Assembly: GCA_037176885.1 (NCBI GenBank)
Contig: JAWWNJ010000002.1
Span: 1,302,001 to 1,366,000 of the forward strand
From: Favolaschia claudopus
Lineage: Eukaryota > Basidiomycota > Agaricomycetes > Agaricales > Mycenaceae
Direction of reading: 5' to 3'
DNA length: 64,000 nt
This document shows, one piece after another, positions 24,425 to 36,100 of this stretch (positions are counted from its first letter, which is position 1; each line of letters begins with the position of its first letter). The position numbers and the translations under genes were made by a program. Below the pieces are notes generated by a model. It had not been told where the DNA came from and searched no databases. It saw only the letters and a program-made list of their open reading frames with translations.

Positions 24425-24709
24425 TAAGCTGCTTGAATTCCAGCTACAATTCAGACATGCACTCTCTCGCACTTTTATTCTTGCATTGCCTTGCCTTCCA
24501 CTGCCCTGCCGAGTACTCGAGTTTGTGAAGATTTTCACAACCTGGCGCGTTTCTGTATGAGTTGATCAAAGTCTTACTAAGTGATGACGGAGGCGGGATA
24601 CTTCGACTTTAAGGGAAAGTACTTACCGTTTCTCGGCTCCGTTGGTCCCGTTCACGGTCAGGACGCAACCACGTAACCCTGTGGTCTTCACCAACTGCAA
24701 ACACTCGAC

Positions 24710-25479
24710 ATGCTTCGCTTCTTCATAACTGGTTCATCTGACGGAATCGGTTTACTCACGGCCCAGCGCTTAGTGGCCAACGGACACTCAGTAGTCCTGC
24801 ATGCTCGCAACGCCAGCCGAGCAGAAGAAACTCGCGCGAAATGTCCAGAGGCATCGGCCGTCCTGGTTGGTGATCTGAGTAGCCTTGATGAGACCAAAGC
24901 TCTCGCTGCGGAAGCCAACAAACTCGGTCCCTACGAAGCTGTCCTACACAACGCCGGAGTCTACTCAGGCCCCAGTCTTCTCACAGTGAACACACTCGCG
25001 CCATATGTGCTGACGTGCTTGATGAACAAGCCCAAACAATTGTTGTTTGTTAGTTCCGGGATGCATTTCGCGGGCCGGGCAAACGTGGATGGGGGTGAAG
25101 AGCAACTTCGGCGGAGCGGGTATGGCGACACGAAGCTGCACGATGTGATGCTGGGCAAGATATTTGCTCAGCGGTGGAAGGATGTTACGAGTTTTGCGGC
25201 GGATCCTGGGTGCGTAGACGTTCATTGCAATGCACGCCTCTCATTCCGCTTCGTAGATGGGTTCCTACCAAGATGGGTGGGGCGTCGGCACCCGGCAGTA
25301 TCGAGGAATCCGTTCGAACGTTCACGATGGCGGCATTGGGGCAGACGAAAGCCAAGAGCGGGGCATATCTGGTTAATTCAAAGGAACAGGAGCCAAATAC
25401 GGTGGCAGCAGACGAGGCGACTCAGGAACGACTGGTGAAGTTGCTGGAAACAATGAGTGGAACAAAGATTCCAGAATGA
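24710..25479 (+). CDS. Short-chain dehydrogenase/reductase (SDR)
   Basis: Start MLRFFITGSSDGIGLLTAQR at 24710. The NAD(P)-binding TGxxxGxG motif is TGSSDGIG. HARNASRAEETRAK suggests NADP preference. HNAGVYSG corresponds to the NAG motif, the catalytic Ser is in LFVSSGMHF and the catalytic pair is YGDTK (YxxxK). One intron (about 25209-25257) splits DPG and WVPTKMGG. It ends SGTKIPE at 25479. The length (about 240 residues) fits classical/atypical SDRs. The substrate cannot be inferred. It lies about 285 bp downstream of the GST-like gene on the same strand. Confidence 0.9.
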
Positions 25480-25628
25480 GGGAGCGAATGCAAATTTCGA
25501 TGGCTTGTACGATGAGGTATAGCAACAATATAACCGAATGCAAGTCGTGGTCGAAGGAAAGAGGAAACACTGAGTCCTTACGTCAGAGTTATGCCGCGGC
25601 CAAGTTTTGCCCTTGCTTTCGAACCGCG

Positions 25629-26196
25629 ATGATACCTACAGCAAGATTGCTGCGAGACGCGATTATCCGTAGCAAAAGAAAACCGTCGCCCAAGGTAGCT
25701 TCACCGAAGACAACCAATATGATTCTCTCCATCCTCAAAAAGCACGCGCCTGTAGGACGCTCAACGAAAGAGATATTCGACGAAGCCATTTCAACGTGGC
25801 CCCCAGCCTCGCCTCCTTCAATTCCGGAACCTTATCGTTCGAGCAAGGGCGTGATTATTCAACCCATGAACCAACCGCTTGACCACCCCATTCGTTCCGT
25901 GAGGTGCATATTCATACCTTGGCACGTCACGGCAAGTATTGACAAAACACAATAGATTTCTCAAATTTCTGCTCAACGAACTCAAAACGGGGCGCGTAGT
26001 GAAGATATCCTACATCTCCACGGACGAGGAGAGCCTCACAGGGACGGAACGGTCACGTATGATGGACAAAAAGGGCAATATGCGGGAAGACCCACGGGCC
26101 TTTCGGTGGACGTTGAACGAGCAGGGTATCCACTGGGAGAATAAAACAGTCAATGCGGAGGAGGATGAGGGCGAAAGCCAAGAAGAGTCGCGCTAA
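25629..26196 (+). CDS. Small protein of unknown function, possibly mitochondrial
   Basis: Two exons. Start MIPTARLLRDAIIRSKRKPS at 25629: basic, with no acidic residue except one Asp, like a mitochondrial presequence. Then MILSILKKHAPVGRSTKEIF, a winged-helix-like segment, and HPIRSVR. An intron of about 50 nt (donor GTGCAT after 25902, acceptor AATAG) leads to FLKFLLNELKTGRVVKISYI. The tail is acidic/charged and ends ESQEESR at 26196. I do not recognise the family. An upstream in-frame Met exists at about 25476, but it overlaps the end of the SDR gene and is not needed. Good codon and splice structure support it as real. Confidence 0.65.
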
Positions 26197-26314
26197 GAAC
26201 AGGCGACGATTTGCCGCTGGCCAAGTGTAAAGATTCATCACTTTCTAGCGCTCTATTCATATTCTAAAATGGGTTCTGTAGCAGATAGCAGCACCGTGCG
26301 CTCCAAGCTCACTT

Positions 26315-27045
26315 TCACCTGCGACCGTATACGCTCGCACATCGGTCCTCAAACGCCTGCACCATGAGTCGTGATACTTGGCCGAAAAAGGATGAGGAAA
26401 CTGCAGCGTGTAGTGGGCTGGCAAAAGCAAAAGCTAGATCCAGCTCGACTAGCGTAGGTGTTGTGGTAGAACTAGTCAATGGGAGCTTGCTGCTATTCAC
26501 AGTGGGAGGCGGGCGTTCGCTTTCCAGAGGGTTTCCGAATCGCCACGTTGTTTTCAGTTCCTTGAATAGTGGGGTGGACGAGGACGCGACTGCCTGTCCA
26601 GAATGAGAACGACGAAGAAAACGAGATGCGTTTGACACGTACTTGAACCGACTGGAGCGGCACACAAGTCACTCTGCTCACGTAGCTTTCTTTGAATGCA
26701 AGAAATTGAACTGTCAGCTCCGCGTCCATGAGAATTGGAATTTTCGTTTCATCTGTGGTACTGAGGACTCGGGATGCGGAGCAGAATGGAATGAAATGTT
26801 GGTAAGAGCCGACATCGGCGACGACGTTGTACAGTTCTTGACGCGTGTAACTTGTGAAAATCGGATCGTCCAGACCTGAGCGAAGAAGAGAATCCGCACA
26901 CGCACGGCAGAGTCTTTCGTTCCTGGTACGTTTGGAGTTCAGTCGCGCCAGGCAGTATGTTCGGAAAGTTGGGCAGAGAAAATAGGTGTCTGCAACGCGT
27001 GGACACTGGACGATGGACCAGTCCAAGTCGCGCAACTCGAAGCAT
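26315..27045 (-). CDS. COQ10: Coenzyme Q-binding protein COQ10 (START-like), mitochondrial
   Basis: Start MLRVARLGLVHRPVSTRCRH at 27045 is an arginine-rich, acid-free mitochondrial presequence. Then LFSLPNFPNILPG, YQERKTLP and, after an intron with donor GTGCGT, YTRQELYNVVADVGSYQHFI PFCSASRVL: the SRPBCC/START fold signature of COQ10. It continues with AELTVQFLAFKESYVSRVTC, ELKTTWRFGNP and, near the end, LAFAFASPLHAAVSSSFFGQ and MVQAFEDRCASVYGRR. An S/T-rich insertion (about 26.43-26.50 kb) is present. The family binds coenzyme Q and is needed for its use in the respiratory chain. Stop at 26315. Confidence 0.88.
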
Positions 27046-27261
27046 GAACAAGAGCCGAAACTCCGAGTCCGTTGATTCAAGTGTACACACCTGCCAACAA
27101 CATGAACTCTGAAGGAAAGCATGAAAACCATAACTCAGACTCGGACTTCCGTTGCCGGACAAGTGAACAAGAAATGAGCTGGCGCGGGTATCACAATAGC
27201 ACAGAAAGTATACATTCATCGTCAGCTAGATATACGTGCTCCTACGACTGTTATACAGTAT

Positions 27262-28161
27262 TCATCCCATGAAATCTGCATTCTCGGGGCAATCTTTAGC
27301 CATCTGAAAGAAGGTGAATGGCATAAAATATGACATGGAAGTAACACATACATGGCCCTCTTGATGGCACCTATAGCAAGTTTTATTCTTCATGCTAGCA
27401 GGGCCTGTTGGGATGCCGGTGTCGATGGTCGCGAGGCAGTCCCTGAGTTGGAGGATGAGCGGTGCATTATCATAAGAGGAGCGGTAACGCACTTGGCCAT
27501 GTGGTTAGGTCCACCACACCTGGACGACAATAATTAGTTCGCTGGAAAAAAAAGATAGAAAAAAGGGTTGCTCACTTGTAACATTTGACAGGCGGAAGGG
27601 CTCCCATGTTGAGACCACGGCCAGGGGGAGCTGGCCGGGGCGCGAAGCCAGGACCTCCAAGAGCACCACTGGGGCATGCGCGGGCGATATGCCCAAAACG
27701 ACCGCAATTCTGCATACAAAATGAATATTGAACCGGAATATATGCCTTCAAACGCACGTAGCACTTTTGCCCAGCAGCTTGCTGCTGAATCCTCAAGCTC
27801 GGGCACTCAGCTATTCTGCCGTCAAACGTTGGTCAGCACAAAACAAGTATCATGCGCACCTTGGATGTGTCCTACACCTCCGCAGCTATAGCACTGACGC
27901 GCCCTGAACATAGCACGATTGAGAAAACCGTAAAGACCGGCGAAATTTGAATTTGACGCACGACACGGAGCGCGGAGAGGGGCAAGCCGAAGATTCATGG
28001 CCAGGCTGCCGACAATTGTAGCAGAGACGCTGGTCAGAAGAGCAAGTCTCGGCAATGTGGCCGACTAGAGAAGCGTCAAGTCAAGAGCGCGGCCAAAGTG
28101 TGAAGAGCAACATACGGTTCCCGCACTTGAAGCAACCTTTCCTACTGAACTGATACGCCAT
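27262..28161 (-). CDS. GIS2: GIS2/CNBP-like protein with multiple CCHC zinc knuckles
   Basis: Start MAYQFSRKGCFKCG at 28161. Small exons each carry one or two CCHC knuckles: GCFKCG...; RLCYNCRQPGHESSACP; QCYSCGGVGHIQG; KCYVCGRFGHIARACP; VKCYKCGGPNHMAKDC; and TCYRCHQEGHMAKDCP. Each intron falls just after the central GH of a knuckle or close to it. An R/G/P-rich linker (PGFAPRPAPPGRG) separates knuckles 4 and 5. It ends PENADFMG at 27262. Family members bind single-stranded nucleic acids and mRNAs and affect translation. The number of knuckles (about six to seven) matches GIS2/CNBP. It is divergent from the proposed small gene starting at 28364. Confidence 0.88.
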
Positions 28162-28209
28162 TCTCAAAACCAAACTTCTGGTGAGGCTGGTTAGAAGCGA
28201 TACAGGAAG

Positions 28210-28262
28210 AGAGAGAGCTGCCAACGCAGAGAGAGCTGCCAACGCAGAGAGAGCTGCCAACA
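28210..28262. repeat. 18-bp tandem repeat, about 3 copies
   Basis: GAGAGAGCTGCCAACGCA is repeated head to tail from 28210, with a third copy changed at its end (CAACAC). It lies 50-100 bp upstream of the GIS2-like start codon, in its promoter or 5' UTR, and also upstream of the proposed small gene at 28364. Confidence 0.85.
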
Positions 28263-28363
28263 CACCTCACGACTTCTCCCGCACACTAACGCTCGACCTC
28301 CGCCAAAAAGTGGAGATTGCAAAAGGTGATGATGGTTGTCCGCAAAATGTAACGAGTCGGGGA

Positions 28364-28730
28364 ATGCCGGCTCAGTCACGATTTGACAATGGTCCTCTTC
28401 AGATAACGGGCTCTCCTTCTTCCCGCTCAACCTCACCTACGCCTGCGACCGGTATGATACGCTCTCCTCAGTATCATGGTACAGCTACTAACCCAGATCG
28501 CAGCAGTTTTCAACACCCTTGACTCGATCGCGTCCATCGCGCTTGTTGTATGGATGGATAGTAACTTCAGGTCCGTCATACTTCTGTATACTTTTTGAAA
28601 GCTCTATTCTACGATTAACCCCGCCGATAGATGCATGGGTAATAAGCGCCCTCTTCTGAAGCTGTTCCCCGTCCTTTCACCAAGCCTGGAGGCGAGCGAA
28701 TCAAGGATGATACGACGTATGGGAGCATAG
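28364..28730 (+). CDS. Proposed small three-exon gene (84 residues), unknown function
   Basis: Exons 28364-28451, 28504-28570 and 28631-28730 join in one frame to an 84-residue protein. It starts MPAQSRFDNGPLQITGSP, passes through SSRSTSPTPAT, then a hydrophobic FNTLDSIASIALVVWMDSNF, then RCMGNKRPLLKLFPVLSP and ends MIRRMGA. Intron 1 (52 nt) has GTATGA, a perfect CTAAC branch site and GCAG. Intron 2 (60 nt) has GTCCGT, GATTAAC and ATAG. Two independent introns with branch sites that both preserve frame argue against chance. The open frame extends upstream of 28364 with no ATG, so a 5' exon might exist. The hydrophobic stretch could be a single membrane helix. No family recognised. Confidence 0.45.
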
Positions 28731-28965
28731 GCCATATCGTAGCTGGTTCAGTAGCATCGATTGTGACTGCATCGTGTCGGTGAATGAGATCTCATTTTTT
28801 TTTGTTCAGACTCGGATGTGGGTGGTGCAAATGGAGTAACGATAAGATAAGATGCGCCCGTCGGGATGTTGCCTAAATGAGTAAGCAGGTTTTCGGAGTG
28901 CTTTCCGCGAGCCTTGTTTCCTCCCACCACATTCTCCTCGTCTTTGTTCGCGTTCAGATTTCGCC

Positions 28966-31609
28966 ATGTCTTTCAAGTCCGAAGCTGCTTCGTTCAAACC
29001 GGAGGCTATTGACCTTTCTCATCACCTTTCAAGTGATTCTATCCCTGGAGGCTCACAACGTATCCGTCAATAACTTATTGATTGCATTAGCTATTGCAAA
29101 GGCTCGTCAAACCTCTCCGTTGAAGGGTACAGAATTTCCACGAACGCGATTCCCGTGTCTTATCCACCTTCCAGGCTTGCAAAAGTACCTGGGTCGTTCA
29201 GATCTGTTGATGCTCGCAGGAGGTCCTCAGCCTGACTCATAAATTGACGCGCAGCATCTGATGTGCGGTATACGCAGGTTTACCTAGCCCGGCTTACTTT
29301 CCCTTTTCCGACATTTCGGGCAGCGTGCTGGCAGCCAACTCTTTCCCCGTCGACCGTAACGAGGGCACTTCCTCATTCTCGTGGTTCTGGAATCTATTTG
29401 GCGGGGGCAAGGAGAGGACGACTTCAGTGACCATTCCCAAGTACCCCACGCGTCCTCAGGATTTAAACCTAGCGACCGTAAGAATATTTTTTCATTACAC
29501 ATCCCCGAATTTGTCCCGTTACGCTGATTGATCGTCCCAGGCTCTGCAATACGGTGCGTCGTCAGTCTCGATAGCATGTTTCGCGCTAATACTGTCGACA
29601 GGCCTTTCTACTGGTCTTCCCCAACTGCAAAAGATCGTCAAAGAATACTCGGACAAAGTCTACGATCCCGCATACGGTGTACACATCTGCGCCACATTAT
29701 TCTATCGTCGCTTTCTAACATACTCATGTTCAGAACTACCAAACCTTACTGCATGCCGGTAACACCGACGCATGGTCCAAGGTTGTCCTCACCCTTTGCA
29801 ATCCTGGTAAGTATCTTGTATCTTTTCTGCCGGGCTTCCCAACTTTTGAGCTTTGTTTGCTGTAGGTGATGGAGTCCTTGTCTCGAAGTGGACGTATCCC
29901 AGTGCTATGGCGTCAATGCGACCCTACGGAATGGTTCCGGTGCCAGTTGACATTGATACTCAAGGAATGCGCAGCGATGCGTTGAGGACTATTTTGAGTG
30001 AATGGGATGCGGAAGCTCGCGGCATGCCGCGGTACAATTCACTCCTTTACAATTGATTTGTGCGTTACCGCTGACTCGATTTTAGACCTCGTGTTATATA
30101 CGCAGTCCCGATTGGTGAGAACCCGACGGGCACGGTGAGTCCACTTGTTTCTCCGTGGCACTCCCTTCTTAGGGTTCCCGAAGACGACTCGCGTCGCTCG
30201 CAAGAAAGAAATATATCAAATCTGCGTTGAATTTGGTAATTCTAGTCCTGTTTCATTGACGCCAGAATTTTCTCAAATTTTTTCCAGATATGTTAGTCAA
30301 TTGATATACCTCACTCACCCTTCGTCTGTTGACTCGCCGAAAATTATTTCTCAGCATTCTGGTGAGCAGGTAATTAGTTCTTTATGGCGGCAAATCTGAC
30401 GAAAGACAGGTCGAGGATGATCCCTATTTCGTCTTGCAGGAAGGCACCTATGTCCCGAAATCGCAACGTGCTCGCCACACTCAGAACCCAGCTGAATTGG
30501 ACGACGAAAAGTTCATCGCATCGTTGGAGCCCAGCTATCTGAAGTCAGTGCTGTATAAAACTTGCGCCGCTTTCGCTGAGATCTATGTGCCAGATTCGAC
30601 TATCAAGGGCGTGTTATTCGGTTGGATACATTCTCCAAGACCATTGCTCCTGGATGTCGGCTGGGATGGTATACCTGTAATCCGATGTTCGCCGAAAGAC
30701 TGGAGAGGGCAGCCGAGACCAGTACACAGGCTCCCTGCGGCTTTGGCCAGGTGCGCTGCAAACGAAGGCTTCTTCTTCTCTGTGCTGAAATCTTCCAGTC
30801 TTTGGTCGCGGGTGCTTTGTTGGAGTGGGGCTATCATGGCTACATGCGCTGGCTAAAGGCTTTGCGTTTGCAATACACAATTCGTCGGGATTTCTTCGTT
30901 GACTGCCTAGTCGATGAATTCCACATGACCACAGCGCCGGGGGCGATGGGTACTATGTGGGACGGTGCTCAAGTTTACCAGGGATTTGCAAACCCCCAGC
31001 GCAGCCTTACCGGATACTTCAGTGAAAAGGTGTCTACAACCAGTCCGCTCATTTCTTTCGTCCCCCCTACCTCTGGTACGTGGAAATCATGACCATTTAT
31101 ACGGTATAACTGACCAGGCATTCCAGGCATGTTTGTCTGGGTAAGTATATACTGGTGCGAGAAAGAATTGTGTTGACGATGATACATGGCATTTAGGTTA
31201 AGATCCATTTCGACCAACACCCATCATTCGGCACAATGGACACCGAAACCTTGGAAATGAAGCTATTCATCGGTTTGTTTGTCTTGATTCTGTTTGATAC
31301 TCTGGCTGACGAAGTAATACAGCACTCGCCGAGGTTGGAGTATTATTTGGCCCTGGTATGCTTCTGCCATCAAGTCAAATTTTCCCTACTAATTGTTCCT
31401 GGTTTAGGCGCGATGTTTTCCGCTACAGGAGACTGGTCATCGGACAAGTCTGGGCACTTCCGTATCAGTTTCAGCAGTGCGGAGGTACGTTAGGCTTTGT
31501 AGGATCAAGCTGAATGTTGACGCGGAATTCATAGAACAACGAGATGAAGAAGGCAGTCCAGATATTCGGCAAAACAATTCGGGAGTTCATGAGCACTCCG
31601 CAGATCTAG
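28966..31609 (+). CDS. ARO8: Aromatic/2-aminoadipate aminotransferase (ARO8 type), PLP-dependent fold type I
   Basis: Start [20 protein letters not shown] at 28966. Then [20 protein letters not shown] and [11 protein letters not shown], the usual ARO8 start. Substrate/cofactor motifs: [53 protein letters not shown] (the Asn that contacts PLP), DIIIVEDDPYF (Asp contacting the pyridine N), and the PLP lysine in [16 protein letters not shown]. It ends [12 protein letters not shown] with the stop at 31607-31609. At least ten introns. The enzyme transaminates Phe/Tyr/Trp and often 2-aminoadipate, kynurenine or Met with 2-oxoglutarate; the exact substrate is not set by sequence. It converges on deoxyhypusine synthase with about 60 bp between stops. 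Confidence 0.92.
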
Positions 31610-31670
31610 AGAACAGGATAGACTACATCAATTATGCACACTACAGTACACTCGTTACACAGAGATTTTA

Positions 31671-33011
31671 TCATTGGACGTCTTGGGCAAATGTTGCGGC
31701 TACCAGGAGAGGGAAAGCCAGTGTCGCGTCCGAGAAGACCTGGTTGCAATGGAATCACCGCGCAATATGAGCACTTTATAACCGACTCTACCTTTACAGA
31801 CTCAGCGCCAGCGCGAATTTTTCCCCACGATACGGCCTCGTCAGGACGAGCACCTGAATCAGATCCATCGAATTCTTGGCCAGTATTCTATACACCAAGG
31901 TGAGCACAGATTTTTGTTCGCGTCGAAGCACGACTGACGATGAACACTGAATAGTCTGCTCCATTGCGCTTCAAAGTTTCAGTCAATACTTTGCTCTTGA
32001 ATGAATAGAACAAGTACAATCAACATAGCATTCGCGATTTGATGTTTGCAGACCCCTCCCCCAAGTACAATCATGCCTGCTTTTTTGGATTTACGTGACA
32101 ATTCATTGAGGTCACGAAGGTCGCGGACGATGTCCAGGATGAGGCCGGGATTTCGGTACGAATGAAAATAAATCATGTCCCCAATGGACCCGTCAGTCAA
32201 GGCAGGACAAAAGACAGGGATATCGTTCTGGTTGGATTGGTTTGAGGTCATAACAGTACGAAGGGAGAAAAAATCCATCTATTCACTTTATAAGCCCAAT
32301 AATACACAGATTCTTCGTTGTTAATTTCTTTTCCGAGCCTTCGAATAAAAGAGCTCGGAGTCCATACTTGACCGGTCTCTTTTTGCTCAGCCAACATCGC
32401 GTCGAGGATGGGTGTAAGCCAATCCTCGAACTTGCAATAGTTGTCGTTGGGGATGATGAGGTTTCCGATGCGATTCATTCCGCGCCTGCGCAGGTCGGCA
32501 CCATCGAGATTGAAATCGGCCAAGTAAGTTTTTCCAAGGCACTTGATGAAATCCTCTTCAATTCCACCAGCCGTGGTAACAAGTACAGACACATGTTTGT
32601 GCTTGACTAGATGTCGGATAACTTCGCGAAGACCAGAAGATATAAGATTCGAGGTGTAGCCAAGGAATACATTGCATCGCGTCTCTGCTCGCACAGCGGG
32701 ATCGAGGTAGTCGTCTTCTTCATCCGGCGATATTGGATCGTCCGAGAGACGCCAGCTACGCTATAGCATAGTTCAAAAACCTGAAGGAAGCGCGCCTTGA
32801 TGCGCACCATTTTGTTCACAATGTGAATCGCATTTCCAAGACTAGTTGCCTGGAATCCGATGCGCTGATAACTTTTGAGAAACGTCTGGAGGGAATGCGG
32901 AGAATCGAAGTCGGGGCCTTGCACAGACACCGCGTCGTCTGGGATAGGCGCGGAAGGCAATAAGATCGCGGCTGAGGCATCCGACGGAACGAGAGAGGTC
33001 GCATTAGACAT
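31671..33011 (-). CDS. DYS1: Deoxyhypusine synthase
   Basis: Start [20 protein letters not shown] at 33011. Family signature in order: [143 protein letters not shown] and the C-terminal [24 protein letters not shown], which holds the catalytic Lys. It ends ATFAQDVQ, stop at 31671. It transfers the aminobutyl group of spermidine to a lysine of eIF5A, the first step of hypusine formation. Complete and normal. The start codons of this gene and SEC7 are only about 93 bp apart. Confidence 0.95.
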
Positions 33012-33104
33012 GGCGGCTGAGCGCTAAGGTTTTCGCGCTGTGACCGTAGGTGTGACTCCCGCAGAAATTCGGCCGTCGAGACAGCGAGCCTCGTCAGCCT
33101 TAGC

Positions 33105-36100
33105 ATGGCTCAGGAAGAGCCGGCCTCCATTCCTCTTCCAACCTCCCCTCCATTGGAAGAGCCCCCGACTGTCGCCCTCGACGCCGCCTTGTCCCAGGAT
33201 TCCTCTCCTCCCACAGCTTCAAACCCCGAGCCGCAGCAAACGCAACAAGAAATACTTCCGTCGGTAGAGACAGTTCAAGATGAACCAGAATCTTTACCGG
33301 TGCCGGATGAGGTCGAGCATGCCTCTGAACAACAGCTAGAGGAGCCTTCGCAAGTCGTACAGGTTGTGGACGCGTCTAGAGCTTTGCCCGAACCTAAAAC
33401 TCCTGGTTTCCCTCCCACACCCCCCCGCTAAGCCGACCCATCTTCCTCAACACTCTCCTCGCCATGCTCCAACGAATGGGTTTCATGAATCACCCGCCTC
33501 CCCCGCCACGCCTACCACATTGGCCCCAGGCTCTCCCATGGATCACAGAAGGTCCATGACCATTTCACGGGGAAATACCGTGTCAGCTGTACTCATAACA
33601 TCTGCGCTGGAGACAATCGCCGCTTCAAAAGAGGCTAGGAGGTCTGCACCGCTTCGCGACAGTACTCAGCGCGCTCTTGAGCTGGTACGCGCCGACCAGG
33701 GCGGCGACCGTCCCAGAGAAATCTTCGAGCCACTGCGGCTTGCTTGTGAAACGCGGAACGAGAAACTTATGATTGCCAGCTTGGATTGTATATCAAAGCT
33801 AATATCCTACTCGTTCTTCGTCGATTCCTCACCACCCGCTTCACATCATGGTCTACCCTCCCCTCCTCCCTCACCGAATCCGCTTGGCCGCAACTCTGCT
33901 GCAGAATCATCGCAGGCTAACTTACACCCCCCTACTCTAGTCGACCTTGTCGCTAACACTATCGCCGCATGTCACTCAGAAACCACGCCAGAACCTGTAT
34001 CCTTGCAGATTGTCAAGGCTCTACTGTCGCTCGTCTTGTCTTCGACTGTTCTCGTTCACCACTCTGCATTGCTCAAGGCAGTGCGCACCGTGTACAACGT
34101 TTTCTTATTGAGCTCCGATCCCGTCAACCAGATGGTAGCACAGGGTGGCCTCACACAGATGGTTCATCACGTCTTCACTCGCTGCAAAATTAGTGCTCCT
34201 GCTCCATTGTCCGAATCGGTGCATTCTGCCGCGTCAGATAGTATTCGAACGCCAGCTAATACAAAATTCTCTTCTCGCGAAGCAAGCGAGGATTCTGTGG
34301 ACGCAGAGGCGGAAAAGATTGAAGTGGACTCGCATCCAGAACATCAAAATGGTATTGTGCCTGAGACAAATGGTGTACACAGCGCTAGCCCTCCACCTCC
34401 ATCGTACGTACACTTTTACGGGCTCCTGAACCTTCTAAGCACCCTGTTAGAGACACTATTGTGGCCAGGAGTTCCGTCGAGGCGCCATCTGAGTCCGAGG
34501 GAACTCATGTCAATCATGAGCTGACCCTGAACGATCTATTCATCAAAGACGCATTCCTCGTGTTTAGGGCTTTGTGCAAACTAACCATGAAGCCTCTGAA
34601 TACGGAAAGGTATTGTTTCTGATTTTGATACCATGTCTACCTCTCAACTGACGTCTCCCAGCGAACGGGATCTTAAGTCGCATGCCATGCGGTCGAAGCT
34701 ATTGTCTTTACATCTTGTTTTGACGATCCTCAACTCCCATCTACCGTTATTCGTGGATCCTTCAGCCATCATATACTCAAACAGCTCTCATGAAGCCACG
34801 ACCTTTGTGCAGGCTATCAACCAATACCTGTGTCTGAGTCTGAGTCGGAACGCCGTCAGCCCTGTACCACAAGTATTCGAAATTAGCGTAGAGATCTTTT
34901 GGCGGGTGTTGTCTGGCATGCGTACCAAACTCAAGGCGAGTAAAGTGGGGCTCCTATCGTTTTGTCGTATTGACGCTATCGTCTAGAAAGAAATCGAAGT
35001 GCTTTTGCATGAAATCTTCATTCCTATTCTTGAAATGCGCACTTCGACGCTCAAACAAAAGGCCGTGATCCTGGGCATGCTGTCCCGTCTATGCCAGGAT
35101 CCCCAGGCCTTAGTCGAAATATATCTCAATTATGATTGTGATAGTGAAGCTGCCGACAACATCTACGAACAGTACGTGATCTTTCTCTCTCTGTCTCTGC
35201 TGATCGCTGAAAATTCGGTATCTAGTCTTATGAACATTATCTCCAAGATCGGTAGTATGCCCTTCGCCGCCGCTGCTGCGGTCAAAGCAAATGAGCCCCC
35301 TAGTCCTGCACTGAGTCCAACAACCAAAACCCACGGAGCCGTGCCCCCATCCTTGAGCACGACTGCGCTCTCAGTGACCGGAACCATGGACACGTCGGTG
35401 ATGGGTTTATCCGAGACTCAGCTCAAACGTCAAGGTCTAGAATGTATGGTCGCTGTCCTTCGGTCTCTTGTGGCTTGGGGTACTGCCTCTGGCAAAATGT
35501 CGGACGACCCTCTTGCGACACCTGCCTCTCGATCGCATCAAGGTGAAGACTTACGGAGGGATTCCATAGCCCCGGAGATGTCTGCTGACAAGCTCTCGGC
35601 TGGCGCTAGTGTTGAAGCTCTGCGGCAGCCTACCCCGGACCTTGCTGACGATCCCAGCAAGTTCGAGAGCGCCAAACAGAAGAAAACAACACTTTTGGAG
35701 GGCATCAAAAAGTTCAACTTCAAGCCCAAACGCGTAAGGATTTTCTCTCTGGTCAACGACTTTGTTGAACGGTCTTCAGGGCATCCAATTCCTCATTGAC
35801 ACCGGCTTCATCCCCAGCAGGTCCCCTCAGGATGTCGCGCATTTCCTTCTGTCGACCGATGGTCTGAACAAGGCTATGATTGGTGAATATCTTGGTGAAG
35901 GGTTAGTATCTGGATCATTTTCGCTTCATGCCTTTCTCATTCAACAACAGCGATGACGAAAATGTTGCTACAATGCACGCTTTCGTGGATAGTCTGGAGT
36001 TCAAAGACACCGCATTTGTTGATGCTCTAAGATTATTCTTGCAATCTTTCCGCCTGCCTGGAGAAGCGCAAAAAATTGATCGTTTCATGCTCAAGTTTGC

